The translations under genes and the position numbers were made by a program. The notes beneath the pieces were generated by a model. It ran no database searches. It worked only from the letters and a program-made list of their open reading frames with translations, and had not been told where the DNA came from. From Candidatus Woesearchaeota archaeon (lineage in GTDB: Archaea; Nanobdellota; Nanobdellia; Woesearchaeales; JACPBO01): a DNA stretch of 64,000 bases. Below, piece by piece: positions 32,164-40,563 of the stretch. The stretch spans positions 586,160-650,159 of the forward strand of contig JAUSCS010000006.1 in NCBI GenBank assembly GCA_030651135.1, given 5' to 3'. How positions within the stretch are numbered: position 1 is the stretch's first letter; each line of letters starts with the position of its first letter.

Positions 32164-32760
32164 ATGTTTTACAAACTAGAGCTAGCAGACCATATAAGAG
32201 TTCCGCCTGACTTATTTGGATTGCCGCTGAAGGAAGCAATCACAAAGAGAGTGAAGAAGAAGTACGAGGGCTTTATAGACAAAGATCTGGGTGTTATAAT
32301 AGATGTCTTCGACATAGGCGACGTAAAGGAAGGCACAATCATCCCAGGCGATGGCGCTGCTTATTATGAAACATCATTCAGCCTTATAGCATTCAAGCCC
32401 GAGCTGCAGGAAGTTGTTCTGGGCAAAATAAAGGATGTAGCGGATTTCGGCGCTTTCATAACCATCGGCCCGATAGAGGGCATGATTCACGTTTCACAGA
32501 CAATGGACGATTTCGTAAGCTTCAGCAAGGACAAAGTCCTGCAGGGCAAGGATTCAAAAAGAACATTGAAAGTAGGCGATAACTGCAGGGCAAGGATAAT
32601 AGCAGTTTCATTTAAGGATGTTACAAACCCTAAAATCGGGCTTACCATGAGGCAGCCTGGATTGGGAAAAATTGAATGGCTGGCAGAAGAATTGAAAAAA
32701 GCTCCGGCAGAAGAGCCAGAAAAAGAGAAAAAACCAGCAGAAAAGAAGAAGGCAAAATGA
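32164..32760 (+). CDS. rpo7: RNA polymerase subunit Rpo7 (RpoE')
   Basis: A 198-residue stalk subunit of archaeal RNA polymerase. The N-terminal tip domain (MFYKLELADHIRVPP) and the S1/OB domain (VLGKIKDVADFGAFITIGPIEGMIHVSQ) are clear. The C-terminus is a lysine/glutamate-rich extension beyond the usual end at about residue 180. Rpo7 pairs with Rpo4 in promoter opening and termination. The stop overlaps the Spt4 ATG (ATGA). Confidence 0.96.
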   Translation: MFYKLELADHIRVPPDLFGLPLKEAITKRVKKKYEGFIDKDLGVIIDVFDIGDVKEGTIIPGDGAAYYETSFSLIAFKPELQEVVLGKIKDVADFGAFITIGPIEGMIHVSQTMDDFVSFSKDKVLQGKDSKRTLKVGDNCRARIIAVSFKDVTNPKIGLTMRQPGLGKIEWLAEELKKAPAEEPEKEKKPAEKKKAK

Positions 32761-32942
32761 AAAAAAAAGCATGCAGGCAATGCAAGATATTTGTTGAAGA
32801 CAGCACTTGCCCAATATGCAAGGGCAGCCAGTTTTCAAATACATGGCAGGGCAGGATCTACATTCTTGACCCAAAAAAATCATCAATAGCAAAGAAAATC
32901 GGCCTTGAAGCAAAAGGCGAATACGCAATCAAGTTAAGGTGA
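32757..32942 (+). CDS. spt4: transcription elongation factor Spt4 (RpoE'')
   Basis: A 61-residue zinc-binding Spt4 with CRQC and CPIC knuckles and the family segment NTWQGRIYILDPKKSSIAKKIG. It binds Spt5 and keeps RNA polymerase processive. The start at 32757 (MKKKACRQC) gives the family length; it is coupled to Rpo7 through the ATGA overlap. Confidence 0.95.
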   Translation: MKKKACRQCKIFVEDSTCPICKGSQFSNTWQGRIYILDPKKSSIAKKIGLEAKGEYAIKLR

Positions 32943-32947
32943 AATCA

Positions 32948-33361
32948 ATGGAACTTAAGATAACAGAGCAGAAGCAAAATACGTTTTTTTCAAGAACAGA
33001 AATAAAAGCGCAGCTTTTATACGAGGGCAAAACACCTTCAATCCCTGAAATCAGGAAAGCGCTTGCATCACAATTAAAAAAAGAAGAATCGCTTGTAATA
33101 GTAAAAAATATCCTTACAAAATTCGGCTTTAATCGCGCAGTTGTTGAAGCAACAGCATACAGCAAAAAAGAAGATTTGGAAAAAGCAGAGCCAAAATATA
33201 TTCTGAACAGGCAGACAGGAAAGAAAGCAGATAAAGCAGAAGAAAAGACAGCAGAGCAAGAACCAAAAGAAAAAACTAAAGAGAAACAACCAGAAAAGCC
33301 AAAAGAAGAAACAAAAAAACCAGAACTTAAAGAAAAACCTGCAGAAGAGGCAAAGAAATAA
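32948..33361 (+). CDS. ribosomal protein eS24
   Basis: A 137-residue S24e. Residues about 1-90 form the family domain, including LLYEGKTPSIPEIRKALA and FGFNRAVVEATAY. The remaining C-terminal tail is a low-complexity run of K, E and P, longer than the archaeal norm. The ATG at 32948 follows a GGTGAAATCA site. Confidence 0.94.
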   Translation: MELKITEQKQNTFFSRTEIKAQLLYEGKTPSIPEIRKALASQLKKEESLVIVKNILTKFGFNRAVVEATAYSKKEDLEKAEPKYILNRQTGKKADKAEEKTAEQEPKEKTKEKQPEKPKEETKKPELKEKPAEEAKK

Positions 33362-33370
33362 GGCAACAAA

Positions 33371-33595
33371 ATGGCAGAAGAAAAGAAAGAAGTCAAAAAA
33401 GAACCCAAAGTCAGATCAGAAGGGAAAAAGCAAAAGGCTAAAAATAAAGTTCCCTCAAAGGCATGGAAATATTACGAATCCGGAAAAAGAAAAAACAAGT
33501 TCTGCCCTAAATGCGGATCAGGCTATTTCATGGCGATTCATAAAGACAGGACAACATGCGGCAGCTGCGGGTATACTGAGTTTACAAAGAAATAA
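33371..33595 (+). CDS. ribosomal protein eS31 (S27ae)
   Basis: A 74-residue zinc-binding protein with [24 protein letters not shown] at its end, the family's four-cysteine site. There is a lysine-rich N-terminal extension. It closes the Rpo7-Spt4-eS24-eS31 operon. Confidence 0.94.
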   Translation: MAEEKKEVKKEPKVRSEGKKQKAKNKVPSKAWKYYESGKRKNKFCPKCGSGYFMAIHKDRTTCGSCGYTEFTKK

Positions 33596-33829
33596 AACAA
33601 ATTCTATTCTGTTTTAGCCAGCTTCCATGAGCCTTCAAAGTAACTCCTATAGGAATCTGCTACTTCCTTGCTATCCATTGCAATGCATTAGCAGAGCCTG
33701 TCTTTTATTGTGTCAATAAAGCTCTCAAAAATTATTCAATACAAGAAGGTCTTATGGGAGGTGAAAACTCCGGTGAAGATAAAAATCTGAAAATAACTCC
33801 TGAGTACTGGAAAGAAGCAGTTAATATGT
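33596..33829. other. intergenic stretch with an ORF relic
   Basis: No recognised gene. On the plus strand a frame without a start codon stays open from about 33627 to 33862 (...VFYCVNKALKNYS..., then ...KITPEYWKEAVNMSEIYHQSMTDG, stop). It runs into the first hairpin of the structured element that follows, as a TnpB-type 3' end overlapping its guide RNA would. I cannot identify the protein. Confidence 0.35.
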
Positions 33830-34025
33830 CGGAAATATACCATCAGTCTATGACTGATGGATAACACCATGCTGTGTATTTCGCTATGCGGTATATTTCC
33901 GAGCATGCTCAAATGTCAAAAATGTTTGCATTTTTGAGCAAATTGGAAATGTGAACATTTCCAATTAACCACCTGATGCATGTAACTGCAGCGACATGCC
34001 ACCCATCTGTGATGGGTGGTTTTTG
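33830..34025 (+). mobile_element. structured element A, IS200/IS605-end-like
   Basis: CGGAAATATACC (33830-33841) pairs perfectly with GGTATATTTCCG (33890-33901) around an ATCAGT-CTATG-ACTGAT hairpin. Then come the palindrome GAGCATGCTC, two more hairpins (CAAAAATG..CATTTTTG and AATTGGAAATG..CATTTCCAATT), ACATG, and a terminal CCACCCATC-TGT-GATGGGTGG stem followed by TTTTTGAC. Element B at 55728 has the same plan with compensating changes in the long stem. No transposase gene is present in the window. Confidence 0.6.
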
Positions 34026-34124
34026 ACAAGTTAGAAGAAAAAATCAAAAAATAAAATCAATTACTCTTTTATCCCCTTGGAACAAAATCAGATAATCGGT
34101 GATTGATTTCTCACTTTTCTAATA

Positions 34125-34182
34125 GTTACCAAATAGGTAACCAAAAACAAAAGATTTATATATAAGTTACCAAATAGGTATC
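34125..34182 (+). promoter_or_regulatory. paired operators of the AbiE-like operon
   Basis: GTTACC-AAATA-GGTAAC (34125-34141) is a perfect dyad. A near copy, GTTACC-AAATA-GGTATC, covers 34166-34182, ending 5 nt before the ATG. Between them is the TATA box TTTATATATA. Repressor binding at both would block transcription and suggests autoregulation by the first protein. Confidence 0.75.
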
Positions 34183-34186
34183 TAAT

Positions 34187-34828
34187 ATGACAAAAGAAAT
34201 ACCAAAATATGCCTTAAGGGCATACGGCTTGTTATACACAAGGTATGGCGCAGAAGAAGAGTTTAGCCAGGATAATTTAAATTGGATAGTCAGCTTTTCA
34301 ATGAGAAAAAAGATTTTCTCAGTTTTATTAAATTCAGGATGGATAATAAAAAAGTCAAGAAGAACATATGTTTGCACAGATCCAAAAACAATATTCAACT
34401 CATTATTTTCGTTTAAAGTGCCGGGCATATTAAAAACCTCTAAAAAAGAATATTGCTATGGCAGGATGAGCGCTGTAGAGATCTGGACTGATTTTTCCTA
34501 CATCCAGAGAAGCTGGGAGCACAGCCCTTATTTTATAAAAATAAAAGAACAAGATTTAAATTATTGGAAAGAATTCTTGTCAAAAGAGGGAATTCCCTTC
34601 TTTATTAAAGAAGGCAGCTTTATTGGGGAATTCATCATATTAGAGCCGCAAAAAAAATTAAGATGTTCTGTGCATAATGGATTTCCAGTCGAGAATTTAG
34701 ATGCTGCAGTTAAATTCTGCCAGGGCAACTCATTGTTTGAGTATCCTTTGGCTTATTTAAAGCAAAAATTTAATCTAAAAATTAAAGTAAAAAAAGAATT
34801 GCTTGAAAAAGCAAGGGAGGCAATGTGA
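34187..34828 (+). CDS. AbiEi-like antitoxin/regulator
   Basis: A 213-residue protein. The N-terminal third resembles a winged helix (WIVSFSMRKKIFSVLLNSGWIIKKSRR), followed by AbiEi-like segments (EIWTDFSYIQRSW). Upstream of a nucleotidyltransferase gene and overlapping it by 4 nt (GTGATG), it fits the antitoxin of a type IV AbiE-like system, which autoregulates by binding promoter repeats. Confidence 0.65.
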   Translation: MTKEIPKYALRAYGLLYTRYGAEEEFSQDNLNWIVSFSMRKKIFSVLLNSGWIIKKSRRTYVCTDPKTIFNSLFSFKVPGILKTSKKEYCYGRMSAVEIWTDFSYIQRSWEHSPYFIKIKEQDLNYWKEFLSKEGIPFFIKEGSFIGEFIILEPQKKLRCSVHNGFPVENLDAAVKFCQGNSLFEYPLAYLKQKFNLKIKVKKELLEKAREAM

Positions 34829-35508
34829 TGCTGGAGCTAAGAGAAAAAGAAATATTAAGGATGTTAGAAAAATTAAAGGGCCTTAATTTCGTGCTTATAG
34901 GCGGTTATGCCATAAATACCTACGCGCAGCCAAGATTTTCAGTTGATTGTGATTTGGTTGTTTTGAATAAAGAAGATGCTGGAAAAATAAAGAAAGTATT
35001 GGAGCAAGAAGGCTATAAAGAGAAAGAGATTAACCCTGATATTACTTATAGCGGAGATTTTTTATGCCTTGCAAAGAACATAGAAGCTTACGCCATACCA
35101 TTTGATGTAATGATTGGAAATGTAATGATTGGAAATGTAATCGATAGAGATACCAAACTTAAATTCCCGGCAGAATGGATTTTTAATAATTCAAAAATAA
35201 GAGTATTAGTTGGAAAAGCAAATCCTGTAAAGATTGAGCTAAGGATTGCTGATCCTGAAATTTTAGTCATAATGAAATTGGCTGCAAGCAGAAAATCAGA
35301 TTTGAGGGACATTTTTATGCTCTTGGAAAGAGACATTAATATGGGGTTTATTTTATCTGAACTTAAAAAATATAGATTGCAAAACAAATTAGCTGAATTT
35401 AAAGAATATGCAATCAGTAAAGAGTTTAGAGACAGCCTTCAAGGAGTTTTTGGAAAGGTTGATGACAAAACATTTAAAAAAATAGTTGAGAAAATAAGAA
35501 ACTTGTAA
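34825..35508 (+). CDS. AbiEii-like nucleotidyltransferase toxin
   Basis: A 227-residue DNA polymerase-beta-like nucleotidyltransferase. LIGGYAINTYAQPRFSVDCDLVVL has the G-G and D-x-D metal-binding pattern at about residues 23-46. LVIMKLAASRKSDLRDIFMLL matches AbiEii/MNT proteins. A small internal duplication, VMIGNVMIGNV at about 94-104, is encoded by an exact 15-nt tandem repeat at about 35109-35138. Such toxins transfer nucleotides, often to tRNA. Confidence 0.75.
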   Translation: MMLELREKEILRMLEKLKGLNFVLIGGYAINTYAQPRFSVDCDLVVLNKEDAGKIKKVLEQEGYKEKEINPDITYSGDFLCLAKNIEAYAIPFDVMIGNVMIGNVIDRDTKLKFPAEWIFNNSKIRVLVGKANPVKIELRIADPEILVIMKLAASRKSDLRDIFMLLERDINMGFILSELKKYRLQNKLAEFKEYAISKEFRDSLQGVFGKVDDKTFKKIVEKIRNL

Positions 35509-35539
35509 ACAAATTAACCCTGCATGAAACTTTATTCCT

Positions 35540-36421
35540 TTACTCTTTCATCCCCTGGAACACGATCAAATCCTCTGTGGTTAATTTCCCACCTTTCCTG
35601 ATCTTGTCCATGACATCTTCTTCTTTGCTCCTCAGTATATTCTCTTCCCTGCCTCTTCTCTCTGACCTTCCCCTTTCTTTCTCAACGCCAAGCTTTTGCG
35701 CTGCTTCATTCAGTTTCCCAAGCTTTTCTTTCAGGGAATTATTGACTTCAGAAAATTTCTGCTTCAATTCAAAGAAGTTCTTATAAGCATCCTCTTCCTT
35801 TGGCTTTAATTCATCTACTTTCTTGCTTAATTCAAGCATCTCTTCATGGCTCCTCTGGCTTTCAGCAGCATCCTTCTGCACTTTTTGATGCACTTCCTCA
35901 GCTTCATCCTTCAGCTTGTCAATCTCTTTTGACATGCTTCTTGACTTTTCAAACAGGGCATTTATCTCTTTTGTTTCATCATACCTCTTTTTCAGGTTCT
36001 TTATCACCTTCATAGTCTCTTTTTCTTTTTCAAAGGACATCCCGCTGGTTTCAATGCTCATCTCCAGTCTGTCAATCTCCTCTTTTACTCTTGAAGGAGC
36101 TTCCTTTAATCCGAATTTTTTTAAAAAAGATTCTTTCTCAGAATTTACTTTTTTAACATCCTCTATCTTTTTGACAATTACATCATTTAGCTCTTTTCTC
36201 TTCTCTTTAGAAGACTTAACCTGCTTTGTCAGGTCATCTCTTTTTATCTTCAGCTCTTTTACCTTTTTAATAAGATCAGAAATCTCTTTTGTTACGGCAC
36301 CCTTTTTGCCAAAGGCGGCTTCTTTTTCAGCGTCAATGCTGTTCAATTGAAGCCTTAATGCCATTATTTCTTTTTTCAGCTCGTCATATTCTTTAAATAA
36401 TTTATTATTATCTTCTTGCAT
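35540..36421 (-). CDS. archaeal coiled-coil protein (COG1340-like)
   Basis: A 293-residue protein, almost entirely coiled coil with heptads throughout, and a small C-terminal helical region (KGGKLTTEDLIVFQGMKE). This matches the COG1340 family, widely conserved in archaea and encoded near translation genes; the function is unknown. It follows the P1 gene in the same direction. The ATG at 36421 (MQEDNNKLF) is preferred over an in-frame start five codons earlier. Confidence 0.8.
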   Translation of the reverse strand: MQEDNNKLFKEYDELKKEIMALRLQLNSIDAEKEAAFGKKGAVTKEISDLIKKVKELKIKRDDLTKQVKSSKEKRKELNDVIVKKIEDVKKVNSEKESFLKKFGLKEAPSRVKEEIDRLEMSIETSGMSFEKEKETMKVIKNLKKRYDETKEINALFEKSRSMSKEIDKLKDEAEEVHQKVQKDAAESQRSHEEMLELSKKVDELKPKEEDAYKNFFELKQKFSEVNNSLKEKLGKLNEAAQKLGVEKERGRSERRGREENILRSKEEDVMDKIRKGGKLTTEDLIVFQGMKE

Positions 36422-36474
36422 TCCACTCACGCACACTATTTGTTGTTATTATTGAAATAAAAAAAACAAAAAAT

Positions 36475-36774
36475 TTAGCCGAACAAGGCGCCTAAACCGG
36501 CAGCAGCTTGCTCTTCGCTTTTCTTCTCATCTTCTGCTGATTTCTCTTCCTTCTTCTCAGCTTTTGCTTCCACAGCAGCAGGAGCTGCACTCTGCATAAC
36601 AGCAGATTTCTTGATTGCCTCGTCTATATTTACTCCTTCAAGAGCAGCCACTAATGCCCTTACGCGAGTTTCATCTGCTTTTACACCAGCAGCTTCCAGC
36701 ACTTTCTTCAAGCTGGCTTCATTAATTTTGCCTCCCGCTTTATGGATCAGCATTGCCGCATACACATATTCCAT
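36475..36774 (-). CDS. ribosomal stalk protein P1 (L12e)
   Basis: A 99-residue acidic stalk protein. The N-terminal dimerisation domain ([19 protein letters not shown]), an alanine/glutamate-rich hinge, and the C-terminal factor-binding tail are present. The usual archaeal ending (GLGALFG) is intact. Multiple dimers bind P0 and recruit elongation factors. Confidence 0.95.
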   Translation of the reverse strand: MEYVYAAMLIHKAGGKINEASLKKVLEAAGVKADETRVRALVAALEGVNIDEAIKKSAVMQSAAPAAVEAKAEKKEEKSAEDEKKSEEQAAAGLGALFG

Positions 36775-36800
36775 TTTACCTTCCTCCGTATTTTTGTTTT

Positions 36801-36888
36801 ATTGGAAATTAAGTAACAAATTTCTTATTGAACTCTCAATTTCCAATATACCAAAAAAGTTGAAAAATTTCTATTTTTCAACTTTTTT
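36801..36888 (-). terminator. two strong hairpins between the P0 and P1 genes
   Basis: ATTGGAAATT (36801-36810) pairs with AATTTCCAAT (36838-36847). A perfect 15-bp stem covers 36853-36867 and 36874-36888 (AAAAAAGTTGAAAAA with its complement), with a 6-nt loop. They lie in the P0-P1 intergenic region of the minus-strand operon and could attenuate, process or protect the transcript and so set the higher P1 stoichiometry. Confidence 0.6.
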
Positions 36889-36905
36889 CAGTTTAAATTT
36901 AAAGC

Positions 36906-37940
36906 TTAAGCATATTTTTTGCTTCTGTCAAATTCGCCTTTTTTTAATTTTTCTACAATATCTGCAACCTCTTTTTGATCTTTCTTTTCCTTGTAATCTT
37001 TATCTTTTACTTCTTCGGTTTTCAGTACCTCGTCAGAGGTTTTTTCGTCTTTAACTTCCTGTTTAGTTTCTATTTTTTCTTCTTTGGCTTCCTTCACTTC
37101 CTCGTGTTTTTTTGTTTCTTCTGCTTCCTCAATTTTCTCTTTCTTTTCACTTGGTTTTGCATCAACTTCTATTTTCTGCTCAGCAGCCAAAGCCTTGCTT
37201 TCCAGATACGCCTTGCTTATCATTATCTCAATAGTTTCTTTTGTCGGGAATCCAATCTCAATCGCAAGATTAATTGCATACCTTGCTCCTTCGCTGACAT
37301 CAATCATAAACTTCTCTTCATCAAAATTCAGCACATCTTTATTGAACACAATTCCGTTTTCATAAGCAGCAACCAGATCCAAGCCGATCTCCATTGGCTC
37401 TTTTCCAAACTTTGAAAGCAGGCTTGCCATCTTTGCATCTATAACCTGGCCTTTCTTTACAACAACCTTTTCCAGCTTTATTGCTACCTTTCCGCCTTCA
37501 ACTCCAGTCTTCAATCCCGCCATAGTCAGCTCGCTTATTATCGGACCTGGTGAAAATGGTGTTGGCCCGGCTTCAATCACAATATCTGCTGGTGCAGTCT
37601 GCCCCGGCTTTGCTGCTGCCTTTGATTTGTTCTTCTTCAGATTTCCGAATAATGAAAAAGGATTGTCTTTTGTGAAAAGCAGTGCAGGCATTCCGATGAG
37701 CTGCTGCTCTAATGCTTCAATGCCTTTTTTTTCAGTTTTAACCTTTTCAATTGCCAGCTTTATCAGCCTTCTTTTTGCAATTCTTAAGACAACATTGCCT
37801 CTCATCTGGCCTCTCATTTTCTGCAGCTGCGCAGTTGGAAGGTTCTCTACATTTACAGCCCCAATTATAGGATATTCCAAAATAAGCTTCGCTAGCTCAT
37901 CAACAATTTTCTTTTTATCATCTGAAACATGCGCTTCCAT
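36906..37940 (-). CDS. ribosomal protein uL10 (P0)
   Basis: A 344-residue P0. The N-terminal rRNA-binding domain contains LPTAQLQKMRGQMRG and ALLFTKDNPFSLF. The archaeal extension (IVIEAGPTPFSPGPIISEL) and P1-binding spine helices follow. The C-terminal third is an E/K-rich low-complexity linker, ending in FDRSKKYA and lacking the GLGALFG-type tail usually present. It starts at ATG 37940, overlapping the L1 stop (TGATG). Confidence 0.93.
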   Translation of the reverse strand: MEAHVSDDKKKIVDELAKLILEYPIIGAVNVENLPTAQLQKMRGQMRGNVVLRIAKRRLIKLAIEKVKTEKKGIEALEQQLIGMPALLFTKDNPFSLFGNLKKNKSKAAAKPGQTAPADIVIEAGPTPFSPGPIISELTMAGLKTGVEGGKVAIKLEKVVVKKGQVIDAKMASLLSKFGKEPMEIGLDLVAAYENGIVFNKDVLNFDEEKFMIDVSEGARYAINLAIEIGFPTKETIEIMISKAYLESKALAAEQKIEVDAKPSEKKEKIEEAEETKKHEEVKEAKEEKIETKQEVKDEKTSDEVLKTEEVKDKDYKEKKDQKEVADIVEKLKKGEFDRSKKYA

Positions 37941-38593
37941 CACGCCACCTTAACAGCTTTTCCCATAGTCAGCTTTAGGTAAACTGCTTTTAAGTTATTC
38001 TTTTGATTAGGCAGATGCTGCAATAATTGGTCATAAACACTGACAACATTATCCGCAATTTCCTCGTCTTTCATATCTTCCTTTCCAACTGCAATCTGCA
38101 TCATCGGGTCCTTTTTAATGCTAATCCTGAACATAGTCTGCAGATTCGCATACAATGGCTTTAAATTTGTCTTTGGCGGAACAACACATCCTGCTTTAGG
38201 ATTAGGCATCTTGTTTTTTGGACCTAAAATACGTCCAAAAGCCGATGCAACTTGTGTCATTATATTTGCCTGGGCAATGAAAAAATCAAATTCATCCGCT
38301 AGTTTTTTTGTTAATTTCTTGTCCTGTGCATATTTTGGGAACTCAAGAATATCCACAACATTGTCGCACACTGCTTTAGCTTCATCTTTCAGCTCAGGCG
38401 CTGCAAAAGCGCATACTTTGATCTTCTTCCCTCTGCTATGATGCAGATTCCCAAAGAAATCAACATGGTTTTCCTGCTTCTTAAGATCAATGTCCTTTAA
38501 AGTTATGACTAAATCATAAGTCTGGTTGAAATTACGCTTGGTAGAAATTTCTTTTATCTTCTTTAATGCTTCCAATACATCTTTTTGATCCAT
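37940..38593 (-). CDS. ribosomal protein uL1
   Basis: A 217-residue L1, the mobile stalk protein that helps tRNA leave the E site and often represses its own mRNA. RNFNQTYDLVITLKDIDLKK and the GRILGPKNKMPNPKAG loop are typical. It is the first gene of the L1-P0-P1 cluster here; uL11 is not adjacent. Confidence 0.95.
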   Translation of the reverse strand: MDQKDVLEALKKIKEISTKRNFNQTYDLVITLKDIDLKKQENHVDFFGNLHHSRGKKIKVCAFAAPELKDEAKAVCDNVVDILEFPKYAQDKKLTKKLADEFDFFIAQANIMTQVASAFGRILGPKNKMPNPKAGCVVPPKTNLKPLYANLQTMFRISIKKDPMMQIAVGKEDMKDEEIADNVVSVYDQLLQHLPNQKNNLKAVYLKLTMGKAVKVA

Positions 38594-38660
38594 TCTTGAC
38601 CTCTGCCCTGCTATTGTCCATTGCGGACAACTAGTTGACGGGCATCCTTGAGCAGAAGAA
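38594..38660 (-). promoter_or_regulatory. structured leader of the L1 operon
   Basis: On the minus strand, before the L1 start, TTGTCC-GCAAT-GGACAA forms a hairpin (38614-38630), followed by GCAGGGCAGA that can pair with TCTGC upstream. GGATGCCC lies in the same leader. Archaeal L1 proteins bind such leader structures that mimic the 23S site. The autoregulation is inferred. Confidence 0.45.
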
Positions 38661-38777
38661 ATTGCAGGTTATTTATAAAGCTTTATGTTTTCATATTGTC
38701 ACCTTTAATTAGTAGTGAATAACCGAAAGATTTAAATAGTAGCATAGATTAACTAATTGATAGGAGGCTTAAACGAA

Positions 38778-39074
38778 ATGACTCGAACAATTGATGATAG
38801 GGTATATGTAGACAAAAAATGGAGACTAAAAGTTAAAGACATAGCTAAAGGTTTTATTGTTGAAAAACAGTTTATGAATGAAGAACTTTTTGAATATACA
38901 TGGAAAATAGTAAATAAGAATTATAATAGAATAGAACAATTAAGAAAAATATACGGCCCTAAAAAAGCGATTGAAATCTTGGGCGAGTACGTGGCATGGA
39001 AAAGGGAGCAAAAACCAACAATAAAAACTTCTTTTGAAGGATATTTAAGAAAATATCATCATTCTCCAGAATAA
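38778..39074 (+). CDS. hypothetical basic protein
   Basis: A 98-residue soluble helical protein (MTRTIDDRVYVDKKWRLKV...). GGAGG at 38762-38766, about 12 nt before the ATG at 38778, supports that start over the in-frame one at 38757. A TTTAAATAG box is about 45 nt upstream. No family recognised. Confidence 0.55.
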   Translation: MTRTIDDRVYVDKKWRLKVKDIAKGFIVEKQFMNEELFEYTWKIVNKNYNRIEQLRKIYGPKKAIEILGEYVAWKREQKPTIKTSFEGYLRKYHHSPE

Positions 39075-39206
39075 AACTACTTTTTTGTAATATTGTTAAT
39101 CATTTCTTTATTTTTTATAAGCCTTTTTAAAAATGCGCTGCAAATATAAACTTTTTAGTGGTAAAGTAATCAAAAGATTTATAAATTTCAGTAAAATTGT
39201 ATCTTT

Positions 39207-39974
39207 ATGGTAAGATTTAAGCCGCCAAAAATAAGCACAGCTTCTTATAACGCGCTTAATGGTCCTGAGTTTGATGATTTATGCAAGAAAGTTGCAAAAG
39301 AAAACAGGCCGTGGATGAAGGAAATTATGCCAGACCCAAATACGAGTTGGGTATTGGTAATCGGCAATAAAGCTGCAGCTTTCGGGCAGAGTGATCTTAT
39401 CCCTTCACTATCTCAGGTTAGGGAAAAGTGTGGAGCAGGCCAAAGGGGCTATCTTCTCATGAGGCCAAATGCAAGATATTGCGACCTTGTGTTATACTTT
39501 CAAAGTTCTCAGGCAAAAAAAATTGCAGGTATTTTAAAAAGAAACCCCGCTGACATAAAAACATATTTGGAGCCTACAGAGAACATTTCATATGTTAACG
39601 CGCCGTCAGGAGTGCTTAATAAATTAGATGATGCTTTTGCTTTGGGAGAAATAAAGTACGAACGCCCTTTGTTATATCCTGATACTGAAAGTAAAGAGAA
39701 GCATGCGCAAGGCGCTTATGTTGCAGCAATAAAGCACAAAACTTTTGGCAAACCCATAAGACTTACATCACAATCGCTAATAGAAGTCAACTTAAGAGGA
39801 AGTAAAACTTTAGACCAGAGATACCCTGAAAAATGGGTGCGAATGGAGAGATTACACAGATTTCATGACGAGATTGTTGACATGCTTAATACATATGAAG
39901 TGAAAAAACAGGAAAACTGGCCTCCGTTAGTGCTTCATAGGTCGAGGAATTCAGTCGAGTCAAAAGTTTTATAA
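39207..39974 (+). CDS. hypothetical protein, 255 residues
   Basis: A soluble alpha/beta protein without recognisable motif. The stretch GQSDLIPSLSQVREKCGAG may be a loop-rich active region. A TTTATAAAT box at 39179-39187, about 25 nt before the ATG, indicates leaderless translation. Unassigned. Confidence 0.55.
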   Translation: MVRFKPPKISTASYNALNGPEFDDLCKKVAKENRPWMKEIMPDPNTSWVLVIGNKAAAFGQSDLIPSLSQVREKCGAGQRGYLLMRPNARYCDLVLYFQSSQAKKIAGILKRNPADIKTYLEPTENISYVNAPSGVLNKLDDAFALGEIKYERPLLYPDTESKEKHAQGAYVAAIKHKTFGKPIRLTSQSLIEVNLRGSKTLDQRYPEKWVRMERLHRFHDEIVDMLNTYEVKKQENWPPLVLHRSRNSVESKVL

Positions 39975-39986
39975 CGATAATTTTAC

Positions 39987-40490
39987 TTATTTCTCATAAA
40001 CCTTTTCAAAGCACTCTACAAAAACATCCTTCGGCACATCAATCCCTGCTTCTACAAAGCATTTTGCCAGCTTCAGTCCGACTTCTTTTTCACTGCCTTT
40101 TTCATTGAAATCCAGTAGCCTTTTAATTGTGAAATCGCACAAAAAGCCTTCATTGAAAGCCAGAACACATCTTATCTTTTTATTTGCCTGTTTTTTATAG
40201 ATTTCATTATTTTCAAAAAAAATGCCGTTTGAAGCAAAAACCTCCTCTTTTTCATCAAACCCGTGTTTTCTTAATTCCCACTTTGCAAGCACTTTAATAA
40301 GCTCTTTATATCCAATATTCTTGGTATTGCCATTAAACATCAGCTCCTTTTTGTCAAAAAAACAAACCTTTCCCAAATATCCCCTTACCGTTTGCCTTGG
40401 CCCTTTAGAAGTCCATTTGTTCTCAACAAGATACGCATAAGAAAGCTCCTCTCCTGCTTTGTTTTTCCTTTTCTTGACCCTTATGATCAT
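39987..40490 (-). CDS. hypothetical protein, 167 residues
   Basis: Begins MIIRVKKRKNKAGEELSYAYLVENKW and includes GPRQTVRGYLGKV, a beta-rich N-terminal part resembling the start of IS1634-like transposases or a small OB-like domain. The helical C-terminus ends EKVYEK. The family is not identified. The start at ATG 40490 is preferred to the longer frame, which begins inside an AT-rich promoter. Confidence 0.55.
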   Translation of the reverse strand: MIIRVKKRKNKAGEELSYAYLVENKWTSKGPRQTVRGYLGKVCFFDKKELMFNGNTKNIGYKELIKVLAKWELRKHGFDEKEEVFASNGIFFENNEIYKKQANKKIRCVLAFNEGFLCDFTIKRLLDFNEKGSEKEVGLKLAKCFVEAGIDVPKDVFVECFEKVYEK

Positions 40491-40563
40491 AAGGCATATG
40501 GGCACTATGCAATATATATGTTTTTCGCTTTATTTTTACATTACTTTTATCGTCGATAAAACC

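Noticed and set aside
33627-33862. A functional gene upstream of element A
   Set aside because: No start codon in a sensible place and no ribosome site; kept only as a relic possibility.
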